From positions 97,774,384 through 97,838,383 of the forward strand of contig OZ020589.1 in the NCBI GenBank assembly GCA_963971535.1: DNA of 64,000 nt, given 5' to 3'. A model generated the notes under the pieces. That model was not told the DNA's origin. It did not search any database and saw only the letters and a program-made list of their open reading frames with translations. Source of the stretch: Notolepis coatsorum. Its lineage: Eukaryota; Chordata; Actinopteri; Aulopiformes; Paralepididae. Below are positions 41,801 to 48,283 of the stretch, piece by piece. The position numbers were made by a program, and so were the translations under genes. How positions within the stretch are numbered: the stretch's first letter is position 1; each line of letters starts with the position of its first letter.

Positions 41801-42237
41801 AACCTATTGAAGGATTTGAAGACGGGTGCATCTTTTTGTTGCATATCCGTGTTCCAATCCCCAATAAGAATTTTTTCCGCATCCTCAGCTCCAGCTAAGC
41901 ACACATCCATAGTATCATAAAAGCCAGTTTGATCTGGCGGTCTGTATATTGTGCCGACTAGAACAGATTTTGCCCTTTCAAATAAAATTTCCACCCATAC
42001 GGTTTCAATTGTCTCATGATGAAGGTCAGTACGGGTAATGAATTTGGTGTCCTTATGTATGTACATACAAACACCACCTCCATACTGGTTTCTGTCATTA
42101 CGGACTATAGTATAGTTCTCTATTTCTATTTCAGGGTCTGTTACAGATGGATCAAGTTTAGTTTCAGTAAAGCATAATAAGTCTACCTTACCGCTCATAA
42201 ACAGGTTTCTTATTTCGTCCAGCTTATGCTTAATGCT

Positions 42238-42240
<3 letters not shown>
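38883..42240 (-). mobile_element. Nearly intact CR1/L2-group LINE, 5'-truncated, abutting the minisatellite
   Basis: The element runs on the minus strand from the (CT)n tract at about 42240 to a tail of CAAT repeats (plus-strand TGATTGATTGATTGA, 38883-38901). The tail directly touches a minisatellite unit, so the 3' end integrated in or at the edge of the array. The 3' UTR (38902-39345) ends in ...CTGTTAATAAACTTTTCAAT. It contains a G run at 39244-39262. A 3' fragment of the same family lies at 47391-48027 and a decayed copy at 3525-5200. Short 3' tandem tails are usual for CR1/L2-type LINEs, which lack poly(A). Clade placement within that group (Daphne/Crack-like) is tentative. Confidence 0.9.
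39346..42198 (-). CDS. LINE endonuclease/reverse transcriptase (ORF2-type), 950 codons open
   Basis: The protein would nick DNA and copy the LINE RNA at the nick. Order: apurinic-type endonuclease (about residues 1-190) with CFTETKLD, the IGDWNTDM metal-binding block and the GLSDHYMIF active-site block; a linker; then RT (about 440-740) with NYRPVSILTSISKVMEKIVY, FQSGFRTSHSTDTCL, MLDLQKAFDTVNH (motif A), VSCGVPQGSILGPLLF (motif B) and LFLFADDSALL (motif C, catalytic Asp pair). The C-terminus holds HDHNTRGS, typical of this group. The frame is unbroken. Sequence reads in frame further upstream (..NSIKHKLDEIRNLF) until the (GA)n tract, so the extreme N-terminus with the first EN Asn motif is lost and the ATG used is internal. 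No ORF1 is present. A young insertion. Confidence 0.93.
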   Translation of the reverse strand: MSGKVDLLCFTETKLDPSVTDPEIEIENYTIVRNDRNQYGGGVCMYIHKDTKFITRTDLHHETIETVWVEILFERAKSVLVGTIYRPPDQTGFYDTMDVCLAGAEDAEKILIGDWNTDMQQKDAPVFKSFNRFCDLHGLSQLITQPTRICESTQTTIDLILTSDKSKISNKGVIACGLSDHYMIFCTRKKLKLKAGCHKTVTSRDLKTYSSEAFNLELESLDWSDELNGTLVEETWLGFKTKFSSILNNMAPLRTTRVKNRAEPWMHTEILTAMKARDKKCSEFRKSQSKLTKSTSSELQDHVTELKLERNRLRNDVNSMIKTAKKNFINDKTEENKNKPRELWKLLNNQLGCSKKLKTRFSNINIKTDNTLITDKLDVANYLNTFFTNIATTLVNKLPSHSGQYGVEHIVAYYKNLGVHKDDFKLEIVTTDEVLKKLSALQPNKATGHDNIPSKFLRDSAAAITPVITHIINLSIKQGHVPKDFKIARVTPLHKKGSKLDPGNYRPVSILTSISKVMEKIVYEQIEKYLAEKNLIYEFQSGFRTSHSTDTCLLYLNDHIKQEVDAGKYCGMVMLDLQKAFDTVNHTILIDKLKAIGFDSLSVSWIQSYLEGREQMVEVNGTLSPPLTVSCGVPQGSILGPLLFLIYANDMSSACDCNLFLFADDSALLVSDKNKLQVEKALSSELGKICIWLADNKLSLHMGKTESILFGSNNKLSKTDGFSVTVGDNIITRKDEITYLGSILEANLSCDKMASNVIKKVNQRTRFLYRISALVNKNTLRTLAGALIQGYYDYACTSWYQSTSKALKNKLQTSQNKLVRLLLDLTPRTHLTPAHFDNLGWLRVDDRVQQLAMGLVYKIHYATKVPMYMSKYFPKVSEYHDHNTRGSSTNHVKPRFGSNKGLNTFRNYATSMWNALPKAVKECESLPTFKNTLKKHLRETAIRNWPLQMS

Positions 42241-42333
<93 letters not shown>

Positions 42334-42352
42334 TCTCTCTGTCTCTCTAGAC
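42239..42352. repeat. (CT)n microsatellite at the LINE 5' boundary
   Basis: About 45 perfect CT dinucleotides, then interrupted CT-rich sequence to about 42430. The LINE coding sequence stops exactly at this tract. Long serine/leucine frames across it are artefacts of the dinucleotide repeat. Confidence 0.97.
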
Positions 42353-42555
42353 TGGCGCCGCGCGCGGACAGTCTCTCTCGTCCTCTCTCTCTCTCTCGCT
42401 CTCGCTCTCTCTCTATATCTCTACTCTCTAGTCGACTTGCGCCACGCTCGTAATGACAGTATCTCTCTGCTTTATCACAAGAGACGCTGTCGGCAACTGT
42501 TTACGTTTGTGAGTGCTATAGTCCAATAGATGAACGACTTGGCGACAGCATGTCC

Positions 42556-42655
42556 TTTGTTTACAAATTAGATCCGCACCAAACAGGGTTGTGTGAACGC
42601 AGACCAAAATTAAACAATGTATCATTTTCACATTTGGTGCGGATTTGTAAACAAA
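42556..42655. repeat. Imperfect palindrome, remnant of a foldback MITE
   Basis: Perfect inverted pairs TTTGTTTACAAA (42556-42567) with TTTGTAAACAAA (42644-42655), and TCCGCACCAAA (42573-42583) with TTTGGTGCGGA (42633-42643). They are offset by five bases on the left arm. The loop holds about 50 bp. Flanking GTGTGAAC and GTGTGAACACACCCTTA motifs resemble DNA-transposon termini but no clean target duplication was found. Confidence 0.6.
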
Positions 42656-42724
42656 TTAGAAAGTCCGGACTATCCCTGGACTTTCAGATGTGAACACACC
42701 CTTAATGCCTGTGTGTCTAATTTG

Positions 42725-42827
42725 ATGTTATGTTTAAAAAATAGTAAAATGTAAATGTTTTCAAGTACCACCAGCAGTACCACCAAGTACCACTAGTGGT
42801 ATGCGTACCACAGTTTGAGAACCACTG
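42725..42827 (-). mobile_element. hAT-type transposon end (fragment)
   Basis: Read on the minus strand from 42827 it is CAGTGGTTCTCAAACTGTGG followed by TACGCATACCACTAGTGGTAC. This is the terminus of a hAT family common in fish. No matching opposite end was found nearby, so it is a solo end or a truncated copy. Confidence 0.6.
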
Positions 42828-43238
42828 GTCTAAAGTAATGGGGTGCAGTTACACAGGGAGAGACGATAGGGGGCGGTATCTTCCCAATTGAGCTCAGAGA
42901 GACTCTGCAGCACTAACCCAAGGCTCGATTGATGAAATATGAATTCAAACCGCCAATAAATTAAAAAAAACGGCAAATAGACACTATATAGCGTCGGGGG
43001 CACTCAAAGGTCGGCATGAACTAATGATAAAAAGCGTCCGTGGCATCCAATGTGTGTTAATGATGCAAGCACATGGAGTGCAATCTTGCTAGCCAACATT
43101 CAGTTTGCTAACTAACTAGCTACTAGCTAGTGTTTGGCTAGCTTGCATTGCTAGCTAACTACCAATACATTTTCACATTAGGCTGTGACATTACTTCTAT
43201 ACTAGTTGACATGAATAGTCTAGTCTTGATACATTTTG
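42828..43238. other. Unclassified DNA with CTAGCTA-rich segment
   Basis: 43090-43170 is rich in GCTAGC/TAGCTA words (local low-complexity). No exon or element boundary could be supported. Confidence 0.4.
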
Positions 43239-43253
43239 TAACATTCATTCTTT

Positions 43254-43469
43254 TTTTTTTAAACTTTATTTTTTAGCGTTTATCGCTTTTCTGGTCAAGC
43301 ATGACCGACAGAAACAGGTTGAAATGGGATGTAGAGCAGGGGAAGACATTCTGAGAAATGACGGCGGGTCCGGGAATCGAACTCGTGTCCCCCAGATCCG
43401 TGACGAGCACGGTTTTCCCCGACGCAGAAATAGCGCCGAGATATGCTGTGAGCTACGGGAGCTCGCCTG
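43254..43469 (-). mobile_element. tRNA-derived SINE (family B), copy 1
   Basis: On the minus strand it starts near GAGCTCCCGTAGCTCACAGC and carries the box-B sequence GAGTTCGATTCCCGG. A body ending GAAAAGCGATAAACGCTAAA and an A-rich tail follow. A target duplication GTAACATTCATTC flanks it at about 43240-43252 and 43470-43482. The same family recurs at 52954-53206 and 54676-54893. Confidence 0.87.
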
Positions 43470-43482
43470 TAACATTCATTCT

Positions 43483-43775
43483 TATATCTACTTTTAGCCA
43501 TTTTGTGATTTTGTTTTTTTTCTTAAAAAAGATTATACTACTAAATAGGAACATTTGGGGTGAGACAAAAAAAATCATTGATCATGCCTAGACTGATTCT
43601 ATACATCTGTACTGTTAAGCTAAACTTACTAGTGGGGTTGCTGTACTGAGGAACCACAGGGGAACCAGCCTTATGTTTTCCCTTTTATGTTCATTAGTTT
43701 GATTTACAAAAGATTTTACAGAGTAAGAGTAGGCATACTACCCCTTCTATGTAAGACTCATAATCTAATAAGACT
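43483..43775. other. AT-rich sequence, nothing recognised
   Basis: No exon, repeat boundary or RNA gene could be supported. Confidence 0.4.
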
Positions 43776-43984
43776 AATAATAAAGGAAAGAGGGAGGAGG
43801 AAGAGAAGAGGGGCAAAGATGAAAGAGGAGGAAAAGAAGAGGATAAGAGAGTAGAGGATGACAGAGGAAAAGGGAGAATAGTGGAGAGGAGTTGAGAAGA
43901 GTAGGAAGAGAAGACGGGAGCGGACACGAGGGGAGGTGTGGAGAGAAGAGGACAGGATGAGATAGGAGAGGAGTGGAAGAGAGA
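43776..43984. repeat. Purine-rich (GA/GGA) low-complexity tract
   Basis: About 210 bases almost entirely A and G on the plus strand (GAGGAGGAAGAGAAGAGGGG and similar). Pyrimidine-only frames on the minus strand are artefacts. Confidence 0.85.
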
Positions 43985-44299
43985 ACATATCAATCCCAGT
44001 GCTCATGTGTTTCAAAGTTCCAGTTCAATAAATTGTTGTTCATCTACAGCTTGTTGCATTATTTCATGCATTGATATTATCAATAAGACATAATCTCTAA
44101 GCATTTACAATGTAGACTTGACTGGCACATCTTTTAAATCAAGTAAGTAGTCAGGTGTCCTAGGCCTAGGGGGTTGTATGTGTGTGAGTGGAGGGGGGCG
44201 CGGATGGGGGCGGAAAGCTTCAGGGGCCTATAGATCATCACTTAATATGGTACCTGGAAAATCAGGAGGTAGCATGGAAAAAAAATTCACGGCAAGCGT
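43985..44299. other. Unclassified sequence with a G-rich patch
   Basis: 44180-44215 is G-rich (GGAGGGGGGCGCGGATGGGG). No feature recognised otherwise. Confidence 0.4.
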
Positions 44300-44546
44300 G
44301 GGAACCCTGACTGAGCTCTATGTCCACTAACCATCTGAGAGATGCCTGGTCCACTGAGCTGAATCTCGATGTGTCTGAGAACACTTGGAATGAAGGTTTG
44401 TCTAGAATCCAAACTTGCTCGATCAATGCTAGGTACAAACTGATTCAATTTAAAGTCATCCATAGACAAAGACCAAACTACACATAATGTATCCATCTCT
44501 TTCTCCATTATGTGACAGATGTAAAGTTGCAGAGGGCTCTTTAACA
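44300..44546 (+). mobile_element. L1/Tx1-type LINE fragment
   Basis: The plus strand translates to SRIQTCSINARYKLIQFKVI followed by HRQRPN and, further on, a degenerate zinc-knuckle region. This matches the post-RT segment of fish L1 elements (compare the corresponding ARHSLIQFKLLHRLYWSK part of the L1 at 48284-52384). Both ends are lost and the frame is not maintained. An oppositely oriented L1 fragment abuts it. Confidence 0.7.
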
Positions 44547-44547
44547 C

Positions 44548-44694
44548 GTATATATATTTTTATATTTGATATTTTTATTAGTTTTTTAGACATTACAGTA
44601 GACACTACGGACGTGACATACATACACATATAAACAAAACAGAAAGAAAACGGAACAAAACACCAAAAAATATATATATAAAAAACTAAAACAA

Positions 44695-44752
<58 letters not shown>

Positions 44753-45384
44753 GAATAGAAAAAAAAAGATAAAATAAAAAGTTCTCAGAGCACTTCATGT
44801 TACAGAGTCGTTCCTATACAGTGTCCTTGTTTCAGGAGGTGAGAGACGTAGTCAACCGTTCCACATAAGAGATAAAGGGTTGCCACACCACATACAATTT
44901 TCCACTTGATCCCCGCAATGTATATTTTATCTTTTCAACTTTTAGATGATACATTACATCACAAATCCACCTGCCAAATGAGGGAGGATGTTCGTTTTTC
45001 CAGTTCATAAGAATGAGACGTCTTGCTAGAAGGGAGGAATAAGCGATACAGTTCAGTTGTGCTTTTGGTAGATGTAAATCCTCGGAAAGAACACCAAAAA
45101 AATAACAGGAAATTACATGGTTCCAGTACCCGACCTGCCAGGTCTGAGTAGAGCTTAAATTTGGACGACCAGAAGTCTGCTAGGCTAGTACATAACCAAA
45201 ATGTGTGATACAGACCGGCCGGGGCTTGTTTGCATCTGTTACAAGTAGGACTAACCTCAGGGAAAATTTGACAGTTTGAGTTTGGATATATGTAGCCGAT
45301 GTACAATCTTACATTGAATAAGCCTGTGTCTCGCACAGATTGATGAAGCCGAGCGTGAATTTTTTTTTGTATTCCTGACCACAC
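44548..45384 (-). mobile_element. L1/Tx1-type LINE 3' fragment, inserted next to another
   Basis: The minus-strand frame at 44959-45384 includes VSPTCNRCKQAPAGLYHTFW and then LC, the Cys-X2-Cys-His-Cys-like zinc knuckle near the C-terminus of L1 ORF2, after GYIYPNSN. The remainder toward 44548 is L1-type 3' UTR and carries an (AAT)n tract. It is frame-broken and 5'-truncated. The sequence differs clearly from the L1 at 48284-52384, so it represents another subfamily. Confidence 0.75.
44696..44752. repeat. (AAT)n microsatellite
   Basis: About 18 AAT repeats within the 3' part of the minus-strand L1 fragment. Confidence 0.95.
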
Positions 45385-45416
45385 CTCATATGGTTACCAT
45401 TGGTAGTGTGATAGTA

Positions 45417-45458
45417 AAGGGTTAACCTTCTGTGTATTGTCGCAGTGAAAGGGTTAAC
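45417..45458. repeat. TTAA-bounded terminal-repeat remnant
   Basis: TTAACCTTCTGTG...GCAGTGAAAGGGTTAA spans only about 36 bases. The right side resembles the piggyBac-like terminus at 47371-47390 (GGCAGTGAAAGAGTTAA). It may be a nearly fully deleted piggyBac-like copy. Confidence 0.4.
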
Positions 45459-45499
45459 CGTTTGGTAGTGCGGCTGTAACTGAGTGGCGAGACTAAACA

Positions 45500-45729
45500 A
45501 AAAAACGTTTACATTTTTTAAAAATTAAATTTTTAAATTTTTAATTACACATTTTTTAAGACTAAATCGAGACTAAACGAAGACTAAAATGCTCAGACCT
45601 GTCGTTTACTAAAACTGACTAAACGAAAAATAAATGAAGATGACTAAATATGATAAAACGAAAAAGGAGCATTTGACACATGACTAAGACTAAAACTAAA
45701 ATGAAAATAGCTGCCAAAATTAACACTGA
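45500..45729 (-). mobile_element. DNA transposon end (CAGTGTTAATTTTGGCAGCT type)
   Basis: Read on the minus strand from about 45729, the sequence starts CAGTGTTAATTTTGGCAGCT and continues with many TTTAGTC/TTAGTCATG words (plus-strand GACTAAAACTAAAATG). I recognise this as a widespread fish repeat terminus of DNA-transposon type. The other end is not present. Confidence 0.6.
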
Positions 45730-45779
45730 TCGGTATGAAAACATTGTTGGATCAAGCTGAAATTGACGTCAGATAGCCC

Positions 45780-46110
45780 TTACCTGTGGTCAGGGGTATT
45801 CCAAAAAGAATATTCCAATTGTTTGATCACCATCTGGTCCATCTGATGTCCATCTGGTCCACGACATAATCCAGCACAACATATCCATCGATTGTCCCGA
45901 AAATGATTCAATGCGATCGAGTGAAGCCCTAGGCTTCCCTGTACTAGAAAACTGCACCTGGAGCGGTTTAAACGTAACACCCGGTCTGGAACAGGGTTTA
46001 CTGCACTCTCGATACTGCCTACTAGCAGGATATGGCCGGTACTGCACCCTTGGTGTCCCAGTATGCCTTTTAACGTCAACATACGGGTCCGTGACATATA
46101 CGTGAATGGC
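45780..46110 (-). other. Protein-like minus-strand segment ending in a splice-donor-like site; unidentified
   Basis: A minus-strand frame (45790-46140) reads VYVTDPYVDVKRHTGTPRVQ followed by YRPYPASRQYRECSKPCSRP. I do not recognise it. It ends at CCTGACCACAGGTAAGG, a strong donor-like sequence. The bases before this donor (GGAATATTCTTTTTGGAATA) match interior sequence of both piggyBac-like elements (near 46786-46825 and 54120-54160), which also continue into GGTAAGG. So this may be a part of a longer member of that transposon family lying next to 46113. It could also be an unrelated exon fragment. Confidence 0.35.
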
Positions 46111-46112
46111 CC

Positions 46113-47390
46113 TTAACACATTCAGTGCTAAAGACAACATATTACGTTTTTGGGCACCAACCGTTCAGTGCCAAAAACGAGATAATACGTTTTTGGATCG
46201 TTTGATCTTTTTACTTTGATCCCCGCTCTACAGACCTGCCGGCAGCAATCATTTAGGCACGTCCCCACACATTAGAACTGCATTCTGATCGACTATCACC
46301 AGGTGGCGGTATCGTCCGTGTCTGAACTGCAATGGCTTGGGGGTTGATGGTCAGCTTCACTTTCATTTTCTCCTAGGTTAGTGGCCCCTCCTTCTGCTGG
46401 GACAGAAATGCACAGTGCTCGCCTCAGAATGGTAAATAAAAATGGTAAATGGCTGCATTTATATAGCGCTTTTATCCAAAGCGCTTTACAATTTGTTCCT
46501 CACATTTTACCCATTCACTCACACATTCGCACACCGACGGCAGAGGCAACCATGCAAGGTGCCAACCTGCTCATCGGGAGCAATTAGGGCTTAAGTGTCT
46601 TGCTCAAGGACCCTTCGACAAGTTGCCCGGGAGGAGTGGGAATCAAACCGGGAACCTCTGGATTGCCAGACGACTGCTCTACCTCCCGAGCCACTTTCGC
46701 CCCGGAATTCCGTTGCATAAGCGTATTTGACCATCGAAACGTGTATAGACATATACACTGGTAATCGCGATGGCGATGCGATCACTTGGAATTATTCTTA
46801 TTGGAATACCTTCCGGCTATGGTAAGGTACATTCTATGTCTATTTTACCGAATCTGAAACGTGTTTTTCTAACTATCAGAGTCCTGTGTTTCACCGGATG
46901 AAAAACATGGTCGGCAAACACAATCAGAGTTTTGAGTTAAAACGACCCCCCCCCCTTGATGATTTTGTGATGGTATATATATACATGTCATATACCTTTT
47001 GATTTGGGAGTATTCTGGGTTTCAGTGGATCAGCCAGAACGGTTTGGGCTTATTGCACATAACACGTTTTATCTCGCGATATATGAAAAAAATACTAATC
47101 TTGGAAATGCGCGATGTTTAGCGTGTGTTAAACTACAAACTACAGCGTGTGGAAACAAAATATTATTCCCATGTTGGACTACAAGTCATGTTTGTCAAAA
47201 TGAGCCACACCGTGTCTCTACAGCTATAATACAGAACACACACAGCTTCGCAAACATAGTGCAAGGACCATGGAAACGACTAGAAGGCTGGCATTCTAAG
47301 GGTAATTATAACCGAATTGCGTGGCACTCAAAGTGTTAACCGCTTGCGCCCAATAACGTATATACACGTTGTTGGCAGTGAAAGAGTTAA
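46113..47390. mobile_element. PiggyBac-like non-autonomous element 1
   Basis: TTAA at 46113-46116 and 47387-47390 are the target duplication. Termini are inverted: TTAACACATTCAGTGCTAAA on the left and, from the right on the other strand, TTAACTCTTTCACTGCCAAC. TTAACNCTTT-ACTGCC termini with TTAA targets are characteristic of piggyBac. It has no full transposase. A teleost SINE (about 46442-46703) is inserted in it. An interior segment (47004-47339) is homologous, in reverse orientation, to element 2 at 53656-54562. Confidence 0.75.
46442..46703 (-). mobile_element. tRNA-derived SINE common in teleosts (family C)
   Basis: On the minus strand it begins GGGGCGAAAGTGGCTCGGGA with box A TGGCTCGGGAGG and box B GGTTTGATTCCC, then TTGAGCAAGACACTTAAGCC and GTTGGCACCTTGCATGGTTG, and ends at the AAAGCGCTATATAAATGCAG block. 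I know this element as one of the most abundant short repeats of teleost genomes. It lies inside piggyBac-like element 1 and so is younger than it. Confidence 0.82.
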
Positions 47391-48027
47391 ACAGTATATT
47401 GTGTATATGTCTTGTATGTCACAAATGTCGTGATGAAATAGTACTGTATATCTGTATGTCATGTATGTCATAAATGTCTTGATGAATTGAAAATGGGGGC
47501 GGCTAGGTGGCGCAGCTCTCAGCGTTGCTACCAGCTTGGCTGGTCGTTCATACTAATACAATTGGCAGTATTAGGGGGTGGGGATCGGACGTTGTGGACA
47601 GCGTCTCCTACAGGTCGGTTGGTGCGCCTGCGCAGTAGAATCAGGAAGCGGCGTGTCCCTCCCACGCAGACCCTCGCCGCTGAGAGATCTCGCTGTGCAG
47701 GTGAAAAGATGCGACAGCTGCCTCCTCCAGTACCGGAGGGGACACGTGATGCAAGGCTTTGTCCACATTGCAGCCGGCTTGTGGGAGGCATGGCCTAACA
47801 GCGTTCGAGACAGGGGAGGGTAGAATTGGACAATACGAAATTGGGGACGGGAGAAAAATAGAAAATGGGGAGAAAAAGTAGATACAAAAAAAATGAATTG
47901 AAAATGGGGGACCCTGATGTAAACAAGACGAGAGTATTTTTCTGGTCTGCATCCTCTTAACAATTGTTTGTATTGAGCCGTACTGTATTGTACCCATTCT
48001 GCAATCTGTTAATAAAGTTTTAGAGCA
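47391..48027 (+). mobile_element. 3'-UTR fragment of the CR1/L2-group LINE, interrupted by a SINE
   Basis: Flanks at 47391-47499 and 47893-48027 match the complement of 38893-39130, the 3' UTR of the intact LINE: TGTATGTCATGTATGTCATA, GACCCTGATGTAAACAAG and CATTCTGCAATCTGTTAATA. It lost its CAAT tail (it ends ..TAATAAAGTTTTAGAGC). It starts exactly at the right TTAA of piggyBac-like element 1, suggesting that the piggyBac element entered an already truncated LINE or that the junction is a breakpoint. Confidence 0.85.
47500..47892 (+). mobile_element. tRNA-derived SINE (family A), copy 3, with 18-bp target duplication
   Basis: A perfect 18-bp direct repeat, ATGAATTGAAAATGGGGG, flanks it at 47482-47499 and 47893-47910. 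It starts CGGCTAGGTGGCGCAGCTCT (box A region). A deletion has removed most of the box-B part seen in the other copies, so it is probably not transcribable by pol III. The body (GGTGAAAAGATGCGACAGCT, GGGACACGTGATGCAAGG) is very close to copy 1. It ends in an A-rich tail. Confidence 0.92.
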
Positions 48028-48283
48028 CAGGGTGCACAAGGTTAGCTGTAATGCTAGGCACAGTCAGTGTTACTATGGCTGTGAGTAGTCACGCCCCACG
48101 GGGACGTGAGAGGGCGTTCTATGTTTGTTTGTTTTTCATTGCTAATATTCACAGTGAATATTTGTCTATTTTTGTTTATTGTTTTTTGTTTCTATTCTTA
48201 TGACTTTTTCTCATCTTTAATTGTAAGCACCCTGGACCACCACTCTGCCATCTCAAATGTCATGAATATTTGTTCACTTTCTT
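48028..48283 (+). other. Probable 5' flank or 5' UTR of the L1 element
   Basis: GC-rich at the start (CACGCCCCACGGGGACGTGA), then T-rich before the L1 ORF2 start. No L1 ORF1 is recognisable, so the L1 is probably truncated here. Confidence 0.4.

Noticed and set aside
42226-42529. Leu/Ser-rich proteins across the CT tract
   Set aside because: Pure dinucleotide artefact in alternate frames.
47487-47963. Overlapping frames of 80-130 codons
   Set aside because: They lie within the SINE family A body; similar frames appear in the other SINE copies by shared ancestry.
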